From Setaria digitata (taxonomy: Eukaryota > Nematoda > Chromadorea > Rhabditida > Setariidae), in NCBI GenBank assembly GCA_003640385.1, contig RCAB01000093.1, forward strand, positions 114,086 to 178,085: a stretch of 64,000 bases of DNA, given 5' to 3'. The position numbers were made by a program, and so were the translations under genes. This document shows, in pieces, positions 1 through 13,337 of this stretch. Every line of letters starts with the position of its first letter. Position 1 is the stretch's first letter. The notes under the pieces were generated by a model, which saw only the letters and a list, made by a program, of their open reading frames with translations, made no database searches and was not told the DNA's origin.

Positions 1-106
1 AATTCTAAGCACATCTTTAAACCGTTGACTTGATAATATTAGTCAAACTTTGAAATTTTGATTAATCGGGATAGTAATGAACGAATCATTGTAATTTCCT
101 TTGCAG

Positions 107-1021
107 AAAATTTTTAAAGTCTGTCCAGAACTTCGAAATGTCTTTCGAATACCTTCTGAAACGGTTGATCTTAATGATCATGTGCCATTTCATCGATCCA
201 GTAAACTTTTCGCATCAATGATCGACCTATGTATCAGAAATATTCACGCATTAGAAGCCGAAATGGACACTGTCTTAGTGTGTTTTTTAGTCTTAATAAA
301 TGATTAAAATTTGTTATAAATTAAGTGAGGCCGATTTTTTCTCTTTTTTTTTGAATCTACCTGGTGACAGGTAACGAATTAATAATTTTGTGTAAAATCA
401 TGCATTTATTTAATTCCTTTCCCTTTCTTTTCCTTCCTTTCCTGCTCTTGTATTTTTTTTTTGCAACTTTCAAATGCTAATAGTCAAATGTTGGCATTTT
501 AATTATCTCACTTTGAAATATTTAATGGACTCATGGAAGAAACGAATTTAATTTTTTAATCTCGACTAAATCTGAACTTTAATTATAAAGTAGATTAGTT
601 GCATGTCTAGAGAGATTTGTTGATGAATAGAGATCGATTAATATTTCTGCTTACTGCTATCAAAAATATTTCATTAATATTTAGAAGTTTTAATCAATTC
701 AAAATTTTCAAAAATCTCAAAAAATTTCAAATTAATTAATTCGAAGCACTTATTTTTCAGATCATATATGGTCGTCGACATTATCGTCGCCGAAAGCAAG
801 GTTTTCGTGTGTCATATTTTGCAGTTTTTGAGAAATGCGTATTAGATTTCGTGAGTGATAATATTTCGGATGATCAGAAAAAGTCGAAACTATTGGAAGG
901 ATGGTACTTGATAATTTCGTACATCAGAAATAAAATGACTTGTGGTGTTGAGCTGGAGAAACAGAAGGAATGGGAAACAGCAAAGGTCAAAGCTTCAAGT
1001 TTAAAATTTGAAATTAATTAA
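107..1021 (+). CDS. Globin-family protein, 3' part (two exons: 107-271, 761-1021)
   Basis: Last two exons of a nematode globin; upstream exons lie outside the window or were not found. Exon 107-271 follows a TTTGCAG acceptor and begins with the helix B/C signature (CPELRNVFRIP, proline and Phe conserved), then helix E. Exon 761-1021 follows TTTTTCAG and carries YGRRHYR, whose His sits where the proximal F8 heme ligand is expected, then the G/H helices and a basic-acidic tail ending in TAA. Phase is 0/0 only if the intron starts at the weak donor GTCTTA (272); a GTGTGT at 279 breaks the frame. Known role of the family: reversible heme-ligand binding or redox/oxygen sensing. The residue aligned with distal E7 looks like Ser rather than His (see findings). 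A poly(A) signal AATAAA lies at 1269-1274. The family is fairly secure; the exact member is not. Confidence 0.7.
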
Positions 1022-4000
1022 CTATTGTTTTGAATCGCACTAAATAACTGTCAGTTAAAAATTGAACTTGCTAAACATACTGTGACTGTACAAAATATAT
1101 GAGATATTAATTAGTATTATTTATGTTAATTTTTAAAATTGTGAAATTTCGAAATAATCATCGCTATTTTAATTATCACCCATTCGTCAGTTGTTTATAT
1201 ATATGTATAAACAGGCAATCATCCTCTCCTTTTTATCACTTTCCTTCTCATTTCGTATTTATATAATTAATAAAATCATTCTTCACAATTAGTATATATG
1301 TTTAAGACTGATATCATTTTTTGCCGCTAATTTCTAAATTTTTTTAAAAAATCTTTTAAATTTTTTTAAATTCAATTATTTAGGCGTATCGTTTTATTCT
1401 ACATTTAGATTCTATGAAGTTGAGCTTATTGTTCAATTAATATTGAATTTTTGACTTGATAATTACTGACAACAATTATCTTGAATACTTATTGCTAGAG
1501 GAAAAAGAAAACTGCCAACATTCCACATATAGTTTTTGTGTCGTGTGTCGCACTATTTCCCAGTCTGTGAATTTCAATTTTCAATTTGTTAAGACTGGAA
1601 TTCATTATTTTACAAGTCAGTTAGAATTAAAATTCAAATTAATCAGCTCATGCGTTTCATAGTGTTTGATGTACATTATAACGGAATGAATTAAACTTTT
1701 CTAATAAAATTATGGAATTATATCTCTGCATAAGAAAAAAAATATTTCATAAATGATTAAAATGAAACTGTTCAATTATACAAATTTACAATTATGAAAG
1801 TTATTTTTCGTCTATATTCATTATAAAAAGAAAGCTTATTATTTAAATGACTCGAATCGATTCATTCTACTCGGGAATCGGAATCCGGTTTTGAAATAGA
1901 TATCATGGTAGGCATAACAGGAAAATTGAGTTGACCTGTTTGTATCTTTGCACTTTACTTTTTTCTCACTTCTTGATTCATCATTTCATCATTATTGTTT
2001 CTTATTACTGGTTCACAAGATCGGAAAAAAGGAATGCTAAATTTTTGGGTCAAAATTTTTTTGTTTTTTCTTTTCTCTCAAACTTTAGCCGAACTAATGA
2101 AGTTGGCCTAATTTCACGCAATTTTTTTCATCATCATCATTATTTCATGTAAAACAATAATGAAATTTTTTTCATTCGAAAGGGAAACGCTTTAAAACAA
2201 GTTTTCGGCCAATTTAATTCTCGCACATTTCAAGAATAATTGTTTCAATTCGATCAATATTGCTATACTTTAACACTGTCCCGTTTCTATCGTTCATTTC
2301 TTTTTTCTTTGTAATAATTTCTGAACTGAAATGCTGCACTTTCTTTACGATCAAAATAATAAAAAAATAAAAGGAAAAAAGGAAAAAGGAAGAAATTAAT
2401 CCTAATTTTACTTCAGATCCAACGGGAAAAGTACACATTTTCGAATGAAAACGAATCGATGGAAAGTAATTTCCAGAAAGTAACATATCGATAAGAACTG
2501 CTCATTAATTGCTTAATGATTCGAAACTATCTGTCGTAAATTAAACTGTTTTCGAAAATATTTGTCATCCATTCTTTTTGATAATTCATTCGCGTGTAAC
2601 TTTCCTTTCAATTGAGTATTTAAGAATATATTTTAAAACTTCTATCTTATTTCACAGTAAACGGCTATTTATTGCCATCATTTTACATGATATTTCTTGT
2701 TTTATATTGCCATTTATTAATGAATAAGTTAGAAAAAAAGCGAATAGAATTTATTAAATAATTTAAAAAATGAAATGATATTGCAAATCATTACTAACGT
2801 ATATAAAATAATAATAAAATTTACTTCCAGGTAAACTTCTATCAGCTTGAATTGCCAACGATGACATAGGAAAGCATTGAAATTTAAAGGTTAAGTAAAT
2901 GGTATCGTGAAATTGCAATTGAAATTTAAATGAAAAATTCTTATTCTCTACTTTATTATCCAACTAAAATCAAAAACAATGAACAAGAAGTGTTCATTTG
3001 AAGTATTACATAGTGTTCGTGTCACACGAAAAGTACCAAATTTAAACAATTTTCATTATCTCTATTAAAGAAACAAAAAAAAGAAAAGAATGGAGAGGAA
3101 TTATTTCAGTGACCATTCAAAGCTCCGCTTTCCTTTTCCATCATTAATTTCAATTTAAATTTATATTTGCATGGCATCTTAAAAAAAAGACAAAAACCAC
3201 AACAGATTTTTTGGTTTTCTTATCATTGTTTTAAAAAAGATAGATATAAATGAAATAAAAATAAAAATTGAAAGTTAGAAAATCAAGAAAAAATGAACTA
3301 CCAATAAAGAAACATTTGAGGAATCTTTTTAAGTTACTGTTCCCATGAGAAGATTTCAAGTAGATAAAAGAGATAAAATAAATGATAATGGCGATGATAA
3401 GGAAAAGAGACAAACCACTTGCAGTAGCAAATGGTCATTTTCATTTGTTGTCATTTACTATAGAAGTGGATGACAATTTAGGTGAAACCATTTCATTTTA
3501 ATTACGATTCTCCTCTACATTTTACAATATAAATAACGGCATAATAACAAAGAAATCAGTTATTGTGCCATTTATTTTTTTTGTTATGCAAATTAAAGAG
3601 TTTCCTTTTCAAGAGAAAAACTCAATTAATACTAAAATTTAAACAATTTCTTCATGCAACAAATACATTTCTTGCAACTGATCTGTCAGTATTTTATCAA
3701 TTAATTAATAATTTTTAATATTTTCAAACAGTACAAAACATTTTTCAACATTTAAAACATTTCGGAATGCATATATTATGTACATTCAAGAGCTCACTGA
3801 AATATGAATCTAAGTTCCTTTAAATGCATCAGCTGCTACCAACTCGTTTAGTCGTTATCATTACTGATAAAGCTGCTGAAACTCTTGAAAGCGGAATAAG
3901 CTGTGCTGCCGCACGGCTAAACTACTCAATTTCCAAACTGAATGAAATTATTCAAGAATGAAATTTTGAATCAAATAATTAACTTGTCAGTGCTGCCGTT

Positions 4001-6147
4001 AGCAAGGTGTATCGAATATTATTATTACTATTAACGTAATGAAATATCACAAATGATTGATTTGGTTATAATTTCCTGAAATTAAGAAGTTCTAATTAAG
4101 AACGACATTTCGTTGTCTTACAAAGATGTAATAAATTGTCTCTGCAACAACTTTAGTGGCACATTTTTTGCTCTGTAAACTTCGAGTAATAAAAAGAATA
4201 AAAAGAGAAAGCTTCTTCTGCTTAATTCTCTTGCTATCTACCTGTCGATCGCTTCCTTGAAAAAGTTCAATTAACTACTGAATGAATTATGAGATAATAC
4301 ATCAATTCCCTGGATGATTTATGATATCCAATGCTTCTATCGTTTTCGAAAGTTATTTAGACATTATTTTTAAATGACGAAATGGTAATATATTGTGCGT
4401 GATAAAAGGAAATTATTTAAAATTAATTTAACAAAATATATGACATCATGCAATATCAAATAGTCTGTAGTATGATATATGATTAAAAAAAAAGAATTAA
4501 ATAGAAAGGAAGTAAAAAGAATAACTGATTTGTGATTGTGCAATATCAGTTTTTTTTTTCTCAAAAACTTTGATCATGCTTTATTTTTAACCGCTTGATC
4601 TAGAACAGGTCAGCGTTTTATACATTGATTTTAGTTATGTGTTCTTTGTAATCAAATTCATCAAAAAATCTTAATTCACTCCTTCTCATTAAAGTTTTAA
4701 TTAAAATATGCAAAAAAAAAGAATCAAGTTAGATGCATTTTAGCTTAGAAATTTAGCAGTTTGTGAGTAAGTTGGTATGAATGGCTATTGAGGATTACAA
4801 AGATTTTTCTGCATGATATTAGAACTTTAAACTAATTAAAATTTTAAGGCTAGAAACAAATAAAATGTTTGCACTTCAAAAAATAGCAATTGAAAGTTCT
4901 TGCTCACTCAACTTCGATATATGGATGAAATTTAGGAAGGAAAGAGAGTGATAAGGTTCAAATAATCCTTCTGAAGTGTTCTTGTAGGAAAATCTATAGG
5001 AAACATAACTCCTTTAATGCTAAATTAGCATCAGTAAAACTGTCAAATGTTTTTTTCGTACCTTATTCACTAGCTAAGTTTATTTAAAATTTTACTTTAC
5101 TCGATGAATGCTTCGTTTAAAGTCCAGCGAAAAAGATTAAAATTTTCAAATTTTGTACATTTTAGACCAGTGGAAAGATCGAAGAAAGTGAGTGGATTAA
5201 ATGAGGTACTAGATGACATTGTAAATTATATTTATGAAGGAAATTAATTCTCATGTTTTGTGGTCTCTTTCAAATTTGCTTTTCGAAGAAAATCGAAAAT
5301 CAAAATTTAGAATTTCAAAAAATTCCAAGTTTCTCATTTTCTGCTTTTACAAGAATATTTTTGAAATAAGCTGATGACCTTCCGAATTCAACAAAAAGTA
5401 AGGAAGAAATATTTGAAAATCGTAAACCGATAATTTAATATAAACTGACACATTTTGCATTAAAATTGGGAAACTTTTAGATGATTATTGTTGGAATGAC
5501 GAAAATGCTACCACATTTTCCAATTTCCTTTCTTAGTTAATCCTGATTTCGGCATATCCAGTTCAAGACTCCTTTCTCTTCTCTCCTAACCTATCTCCCA
5601 GAAAAGACCCCGCCTTTTGCGGGAGTGGAGAAAATTTGACGAGAAACTGATTGCATCGGAACTTTCATCCTTTATTCCACCTGTATTTTCCCAAAAACAG
5701 GATAACGGTGACCTCCGCCGCTATAATCTGTTTGAAAAAGGAAAATCGGGAGATCTTCTTGATGCTCATCGTAGAACGTACGCTACGTATCCCCCTCCCC
5801 TCGAGGCTTATATAAAAAGAAATTTCACAAACAATCATCATTTGTTGTAACACCTTAATTTGATACTCTCTCTCTCTCTTTCTCAGCAACGTAAACAACT
5901 ATATTACTGCTTCTGTTATCATTACTGATATCATTATCATTACTGTCACTGCTACTATTTTAGAAGTATAAAAGCAGTAGCAGTTTACACTCCATATGCA
6001 TTTCATATCTACTGTAGGCATCATCGATAGCAACGTGATATATATTTATCATTAATTCTATTATCAAACTATTATTATTATTGTTATTAAGCGCTATTCC
6101 TGCAAGGGATCACTGATAATCATTACTGTTAATATCAGACGTTAATA
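1022..6147. other. Gene-free AT-rich interval
   Basis: No exon chain with consistent phase was seen on either strand. It holds the globin 3' end (AATAAA at 1269), many A/T homopolymers, and in its last 500 bases a promoter-like segment for the cuticlin gene. A 77-codon reading frame at 5617-5850 overlaps an equally long antisense frame, has no family resemblance, and is not called. Confidence 0.5.
5791..5974 (+). promoter_or_regulatory. Candidate core promoter of the cuticlin gene
   Basis: Two TATA-like boxes precede the cuticlin start codon: TATATAAAAAG at 5809-5819, directly after a CCCCCTCCCC tract, and TATAAAAG at 5967-5974, about 175 bases before the ATG. A CT-microsatellite lies between them near 5868-5882. 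Strong TATA boxes fit stage-specific, highly expressed cuticle genes. This is inference from sequence only. Confidence 0.35.
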
Positions 6148-8583
6148 ATGATATCAGCAGTAGTAACAGTGCACTTTCCACTATCATCACTATTCCATTT
6201 GCTATCTGCACTTTTTTACCTGAGTTGCGTATCAGCGATTCCGATTGATAATGGTGTCGAAGGTGAACCTGAAATAGAATGTGGCGCTACTGCCCTAACG
6301 GTCAATTTCAATACAAGAAATAAATTTGAAGGCCATGTATACGTAAAAGGACTTTACGATCACGACGAATGTCGTTCAGATAGTAGTGGACGTCAGGTCT
6401 GAGTTTTTTTTTTTTCATTTCCTGATATTTCAATAGACATTTCTTGAATTAAATTTTCATATTCTCAACAAATTTTTTCCTCTTAATGGCTTCTTTTAAT
6501 TAGTCAGGAATTATTTCAATTAACCATTTTATATTATCTGTTTCAGATTGTAGCTGCAGTATTGTTCTTCCAAACTATAGTATCAAGATTAAATTTAGGA
6601 TAATTATGGTTGCTATTTATTAATTTTATCACAGAGAATGGGTGAAAATGGGTTTTTGATTGTTCAGTATAGTATTTCCCACAGAAGAATTGATTGCAAA
6701 CAGTTAGACTGGACTGTAACCATTGATATCGTCTTATCATTATTATCACTGAAAATTTTATCGTAATTTTCTGATACCACCATTTTTGTTATTTTCATTG
6801 ATAATGTCATTTTCTTCATTATTAGGATTTCATGACTGTTTTTTTACTTCATGATTTCTACAACTTTATTTTCACAATTGCATTCCCATATCTCACTCAC
6901 AAAGCATGTTAATATTATTTTTGATTCCCTGAAAATGATGATTAATTTAACTGGTGTCAACTGAAATCCATACTTCTTTTGCTTTTACGATAAAAAAAAA
7001 GAAACGTTTTCCCTAATGCTATATTTTATACTATATTTTATCCTAATTAATTAAAAACTCTTCTCTTTTCCCAAATCGTTTTTTTCTAGGCAGCATGCGA
7101 AAATTTTGAAAAGTTTAAATTCAAAATTTTCCTTGCATTTTAGTAAATGGTAAGAATCTGCTATGAAGTAGTACAACCTTAACATAAGCTAAAGACAAAA
7201 GCCAAATGAAACTAAACATATTAAAGCTCTGAAATAGTAATTTGGCACTAGCACGAAGAAGATTTAAGAAGAAGAATTATATTTTTCAGGTGGCAGGAAT
7301 CGAAGTACCTATTGATTCATGTAATGTCGAACGATCGCGATCGCTGAATCCCAGGGGCGTATTCGTAACAGCTGTAATTGTTATCACCTTTCATCCGAAA
7401 TTTCTCACTAAAATAGATCGAGCCTATCGTGTGCAATGTTTTTATATGGAAGCTGATAAGACTGTTAGTACACAGATTGAAGTGTCCGAAATGACCACTG
7501 CATTTCAGACACAGGTGGTACCAATGCCCGTATGTCGATATGAGGTATGAAATTATCACTCATTAGAGGTAGTTTTAAAAGATCATTTTTAATTCCGGTG
7601 AAAAGCATTTTTTGGAGAAAAATTTTTTAAGATTCTGGAAGGTGGTCCATCTGGAACACCTGTTCGGTATGCAATGGTCGGTGATCATGTGTACCACAAA
7701 TGGACCTGTGATTCGGAAACGACGGATACATTCTGTGCACTAGTACATTCCTGTGTTGTTGATGACGGGAAAGGTGACACAGTACAGATTCTGAATGAAG
7801 ACGGCTGTGCTCTCGATAAATACCTGCTCAATAATTTGGAATATCCAACAGGTGAAGCAGGAATTTGTCCATTCAATTTCCTCTAAGTTTTTCCCGGACA
7901 AATTAAGGAAATAAATTTCAATCGATAGCTCCATGAATAGGAGGAAATTTGCAGATCTAATGGCCGGTCAAGAAGCTCATGTTTATAAGTATGCCGATCG
8001 ATCAGAGCTTCATTATCAGTGCCAAATTAGCATAACAATTAAGGAGCCAAATATTAATTGTCCTCGACCACAATGTTCAGAACCTCAAGGATTTGGTGCT
8101 ATAAAATCCGCTTCTGCACCGGCTCCAGAAGCTTCCGCACTATCACCGCGAACAATTCGATTGATCAAAAAACGATCTGTTAATTATGATAATATTGTGG
8201 ATGTAAGCAACAGTTTTAGCGCAATTGATATAAGTGAACAGGTTTGTTTGATTATTTCTTTTGAGTCAACCTTAGTGTTGAGTCAAACTTTTCCTTTCAA
8301 ATTTTAAGTCTTCTCTTACCGAAATTTACAATCATCATCACTAACTGATAATGAAGTTGAATCTCAGGATCCAACCCTGTCGCCAGATCATCTTTCTCGA
8401 CATCGATCACGAGAAACGGTCCATCAGTCAATTATACCTCTGTATAATCAACCTAGTGGTACCTTCTGTATTGCATCACATAATATTTTACTTATTACTT
8501 TGTTTGGTGCTGCTATATTAGTCGTTGTCTGTGTACTTTTCATCATTTTTATCATTAATTCCAACAATAATTCTAAATTATGA
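6148..8583 (+). CDS. cut-1: Cuticlin, ZP-domain protein (CUT-1 family), 5 exons
   Basis: Complete model, 408 aa: exons 6148-6396, 7290-7544, 7632-7851, 7955-8241, 8368-8583, all with GT/AG borders and agreeing phases. The start opens a signal peptide (hydrophobic to about residue 30, cleavage after VSA). A ZP domain follows, from VEGEPEIECG through NFNTRN, GHVYVKGLYD, NPRGVFV, DRAYRVQCFYMEADKTVSTQ, WTCDSETTDTFC and DLMAGQEAHVYKYADRS; these blocks match CUT-1-type cuticlins very closely. After SEPQGFGA comes an Ala/Pro-rich linker, a furin-like site (KKRS), then a C-terminal transmembrane helix of about 25 residues near the end. Family knowledge: such proteins are made as membrane precursors by the epidermis, cleaved, and crosslinked into insoluble cuticle layers (alae, dauer cuticle). 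The family call is secure; orthology to cut-1 itself rather than a cutl paralog is likely, not proven. Confidence 0.95.
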
Positions 8584-11500
8584 AGTTCTTCTGTTCGTTA
8601 TCATCGAGGATTCCTAGTGATTTCAGACTTCGTAGCACTAATAAGTTTTAGTGATTTTAAGTCTAGATAGAGATACCAAAACATTTCGAAAAGCTCAGTT
8701 TGATATATTTAATGAGAAAAAATTGAAATTTTAAATAACATGTCACCTCATTTTAGGCTTTGGAATGCCGTAGGTTTTGATGTCTGGTAAACTGAAGCAA
8801 AAAAAGCTTCGTTTGTTTAAAATATTATTTGTTTGTAGGCAGATGACTTGGTATAAGAAATTTTACGAATTCTTCGAGTTCATTTCTTTTCTTTTGAAAT
8901 TAAATTTTCGGCTTACATTTCTAAGAAGCTGCGAACTGCAGGATGTGCTCAATATTTGTGCAAAAAATATTGAAAAATTACTTTTGCACAATAGCTGTAT
9001 CTTCAGTTTCATTGATATCTTTCATATCAGTCATTATCAGTTTGTTAATTAGATATACGTTTCTTCTCGATGAAATCATTCTTTAATTCCTGTATATCTT
9101 ATTTAAAGATGTGCCTTATTGCCTATTTATTTCTTTCATGCCTAATCTGCTCTAAATAATCAGAGGTTCTTGTTTTTTGTCACTACAAAGATGAGGGATT
9201 ATGATTAGAAATTATAATATCGCCTATCATTTAAATTCATTTTTTTAAACTTTCTAGCATATTTTAATTGATGAATAAATGGAATTTTCATATGTTACTA
9301 ACGTTCAAAAGTAATTTTTAAAAAAAGACGGAAATTAAAAAAAGTAATTTTCTTCCAGAAAATTGTATTTTTTAATCCGGCAATTTCCCTTTTCTATGTA
9401 ATGGAACTTTTTTCTTGTTGAAGATTTCATTTCGTTCTATTTTTATTAAGATTAAGGAAATATTTCTCTGGTTAACTATAGCTATGCCCGAATTTTCGAC
9501 AAGTAGATATTTTTTACATTTCACCTCTTTCAAGCCACTGATCGTTAGCCACTTTGAATGATAAGTAATATTGACGAATGAAGATATCTATCCCACTGAT
9601 AGCTGTTTTTTTTTTATAATTACTATTGCAAACAGCACTTTCAAGATCAAATAATTTCCCTTTCAATTTAAACATTCCCTGCTATTCATGCTTGGTAAAA
9701 GATTTCTCTCATCAAAATATAAAAGGCCTGCAATTAGTTTTTAATTTCTCATTTTTCCGAATTTAAATAGCACAGTCTACACGATGCTCCTCGTAAATGT
9801 TTTTCACTTTTCTGAATCTATACTTCCCGCGATCTCACCTAATTCTTCCTTAATCATTTTATTCAAACTTAAACTCCTGGGTAAATCACTTTTCTAGCTT
9901 CCTTAACATTTCCATATGAACTTAAATTTTTCAAGCTCAACTTCATGAATTTTTGTTAAGCGAAATTCAAGCTCAACTTCATGAATTTTTGTTAAGCGAA
10001 ATTCGTGTTCAGCTTTAAAACAAAAATGGTTCAAAGTAACAACCAACTTCGCGAACCTCAACATTGACACTGTAAAGTGATTCCTCGGAAGTCTTTCCTT
10101 CAAAAAAATCTTTCTATTTTTCAAAGAAAACATTTCATGTTCAACGGTATTCTGTAAACAAAGTACGCATTATAATCACAACAAAGATTGGACATTACTT
10201 AATTTTGGCAGTTTTATAAATTAGCAGAAATGTATGCTTAAACATGATATGTACAATATCCAGGTCATCTAATTTGTATTTCATTAATCTTCTAAAGTAA
10301 ACGAATTTATCATTTTAAAATTGTTTTTTCGGCTAGTAAATAAAACTTTATTGTCAGTTGCTCCGAAAATTAAACGTCTGTATCTGTTGCGTTTATATCA
10401 AGTCAACAAATGATATAGTAATTATTAGGAAACCATACAAAATTGCAACTAATTAAGGTGATATGATTATGTTCCTTAAGTAGTACAAAACAACCGTGTA
10501 TGAAACTTAACACAGTTCATGCAAATAAATAACACTTTTTAGATTGGCGCAATATTTTATTAGGAATTCAAGTTCGAAATTGCAACAATGATTGCGCATT
10601 GCTGTAGGACTGATTATTAAGGAATTACCTAAAAAAAATGTTGGTAAATCCAAATAAAAAATATGGCTTTCTGGAAACAGTTGAAGGGAATATTAATAAA
10701 TTTAAAGATATCCAGGTGATTAATAATTAATAATGACAAGAAAAAATTATGGAGAAATTTAAATGCTTAGATTAAATGAATACATAGGCTGTAAACATCT
10801 CTTATAATTAATCACCCGACGGACATTCCAAAAACAAAAAAAAATTTTTAGAAAATATGTCCGCCCCTAACTTTTGATGAGCATTTTTGGATTTTATTTT
10901 AAAACCATTTTCGGCTCCCTGACAATTCGACCAATGTTTACGGACAAAGAAGACTGACCAATTTATAAATTTTGCTAAGAAACTATCTCGAATATTTTCA
11001 TAAAAAAACTACTTTTCTGTCCTCATCTGAAATGTTTCACAGATAGATAGATCATTGATAACTGGTAATTACAATGATAACCGAATGTCAATGAAACCTT
11101 TGGATATACAGTGATTATGCTTCTTTCAAAATGTGTAATAAAGAAGATACTTTGGCGAGATTGGAAGTAACCAACTGAAAGTTAGGCAAAGTTTATAATG
11201 CGGCAGAAAATGGGTAATTCATAACTGGCTAAAACTTCTAATGAGTGATTCTTTTTCCTGCAATTTTTGGTACCACATCCTAGATGTGCAGCGATAAATT
11301 AAGGACATACGTTCCAAGATCCCAAAGTCTAGCAGACAGAAAAAATTACGAAATGTTAATCAGCACTGTGACGTTTTCCCGAGAAATCTACTGATGATGA
11401 GTTCTTCTAGGATTTATTCACCACAGTTCTATTGATTTAACCACATGATAAACGCAGTTTAGTACTGCAATAAGAAAATCTCTCAACAAATATGAAAAAT

Positions 11501-12178
11501 GACATATTATACATTAAAAGGAGCAATAAATAAACTAAACGACTGATAAAAACTGCAAGTTACTTTATTAAAAGCGGCCATATCTCATTTATCGTCTGAT
11601 ATTACAACAACCTGTTCTTATCAATAAAACTAAATGAAAAATCAAATATCAAAGAAGACACCTGCAAGCATATTTTCAAGGATCAGAAAAATTGCAAAGA
11701 ACAAAAACAAAAAAAGCATCCTATTTGTCAAAATGAAAAGATTATATTTCAAAAATATTTTTCGATAAATGGACCAACCTTAAAATAAATGAATCACACT
11801 GAATGCACTAATTCACTAATTAAAACTTTCAAGGATAAAGAACAGAGAAATATCCTACTTAAATTTGTTACACCACGCCAGCCTATTTCCAGTTGCATAA
11901 AAAAGGAAAAAAAACTTTTGAGGGAAACTGAATTTCACGTTTGTATGTCTCAAATGGAATCCTGAAATATTGGTCTCCTGTACGAAATAAGAAACAGGAA
12001 AATAATGAAGATGAAAGGAAGACGTGGAGCGTGCCTCTTTGGAAAATACGTGTGGAGAGGCGTCCGTGGAAATCCGACCAGTTACGTCTGTAGACCGGGC
12101 AAAACAAACATTCCCACCACTTATAACAAATGAAAAAAAACACTTCATTCTGAAATTTCACAACGACCATTTTGCGTC
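8584..12178. other. Gene-free AT-rich interval
   Basis: Downstream of the cuticlin gene. I found no exon chain on either strand; reading frames at 8777-9052 (+) and 11855-12170 (-) lack family resemblance. The only structured element is a 36-bp tandem duplication at 9931-10002. Confidence 0.5.
9931..10002. repeat. Perfect 36-bp tandem duplication
   Basis: The 36 bases at 9931-9966 recur without change at 9967-10002. The duplication keeps an open frame on the minus strand, but no gene is recognisable there. It looks like a recent local slippage or duplication event. Confidence 0.9.
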
Positions 12179-12260
12179 GATCAGGTGGCCGAGTGGTTAA
12201 GGCGATGGACTGCTAATCCATTGGGGTTTCCCCGCGTGAGTTCGAATCTCATCCTGATCG
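12179..12260 (+). tRNA. tRNA-Ser (anticodon GCT)
   Basis: 82-base cloverleaf of type II. Acceptor stem GATCAGG (12179-12185) pairs fully with CCTGATC (12253-12259), discriminator G at 12260. TGGCCGAGTGGTTAAGGC gives the D arm with the serine-type A box. Anticodon loop CTGCTAA at 12210-12216 places GCT at 12212-12214, reading AGC/AGT codons. A GGGG/CCCC variable arm and a TTCGAAT T-loop (B box) follow. A TTTTTT run about 13 bases after the 3' end fits a Pol III terminator. No intron is seen. Confidence 0.97.
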
Positions 12261-12273
12261 TTAGGAGACACCT

Positions 12274-12279
12274 ACTTTT
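12274..12279 (+). terminator. Pol III terminator of tRNA-Ser
   Basis: An oligo-T run (CTACTTTTTTC) shortly downstream of the tRNA 3' end, the usual signal for Pol III release. Confidence 0.6.
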
Positions 12280-12433
12280 TTCAATCCTAATGATTGAATG
12301 CAATCACTTCCGCTAATCTTAGTTGTACTTTTCAAAGGTCGTTACAATATTTCTCTTCGGCATAGTATATGTTCATCGGACACTTTCATACTACTGTACT
12401 TAAAGTCCATCTTTGTGCGAGCTTTTGGAAACA

Positions 12434-12645
12434 ATGACCGCCAAATATGCTGAAAGCGATAGTGAGGAATCTTTTGATATCCCACAGTAGAGATTTCCTC
12501 AACTTTCTAGCAATCAAACAACATATTGCCAATAAGGATAAATTAAACTCAAGCACCGAAGATTCACACTTACAGCACTTTTAAGGAAATTCGTACTCTC
12601 ACTCAGATAGCCACCAAGTACGTCAATATACACGAAATGTCATGA
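12434..12645 (+). CDS. Possible very short gene (two exons, about 40 aa), unrecognised
   Basis: ATG at 12434 in context AAACAATGA opens a frame with an acidic, coding-like start (AESDSEESFDIP). A donor GTAGAG at 12487 and an acceptor CTTACAG at 12573-12575 bound an 89-base intron; joining them (phase 2) continues with HTFKEIRTLTQIATKY and stops at 12643-12645. A second donor, GTACGT at 12618, could instead lead to further exons that I did not find. No family is recognised. It lies between tRNA-Ser and the 3' end of METTL2 on the opposite strand. It may equally be the 5' end of a longer gene, or chance. Confidence 0.3.
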
Positions 12646-13307
12646 CTGCCCTAATCGTACTTGTCGTCGATATTCCTTTCTCAAATCATGTCGGTTTTCT
12701 ATCTTGCTGCTTGGTTTTTCATGCTGACTTCAAAACCATTGCATAATTTTGTTTACAACTCTGGAACGAACCTGCAGGTGTCCAAACTTCCTTATAACTC
12801 CTACTTCATATACAATATATTCACTCTCTAGTATTATTAATTCATGTATTAGTAAAAGTCTCACTATGCACTGTCCAATTAAAACTAAATAGTCCGAACT
12901 ACACTTCCCTTGTAATCATATAAGCATATATCTTTTGAAATTCAGCTAATTCACAATTCATTCGACCCAAGCTGCTAACCAGATGACAAGTTAGCCTTTC
13001 CGTGTAGAAAAAGGAAAAGGTAAAACAGTTAGGAAAACACATGCATCAAAAGTAAACTGCTCGATCAATAAAGAAATTTATATCAATGAACTTTTCTATA
13101 ACGACGGAGTTGTTCATATGTCCTACCTTGTATAATTTCCTTCTAAATCCTCACTCAATCAGCATAACAACGGTTAAGGAATTAATTTACTAATATATAA
13201 TTTCAAAACTGCCCTTAATTCACTTAGAACTCTAACAACAAACAATCAACTATGTTTGCAAATGAAGCTCATTTTTTGAAATATACAATCATTAAGGACA
13301 TGCTCTT
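12646..13307. other. Interval without recognised gene
   Basis: AT-rich sequence before the METTL2 3' end. AATAAA at 13067-13072 (+) could end a transcript from the candidate gene at 12434. Nothing else is supported. Confidence 0.4.
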
Positions 13308-13337
13308 TTTATTTGTCATACAGATCAAATTATATAA

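Noticed and set aside
5617..5850. 77-codon + frame and an equally long antisense frame (5665-5898)
   Set aside because: Both frames are open over the same bases, without family resemblance or splice context; the region looks like cuticlin promoter sequence with a TATA box.
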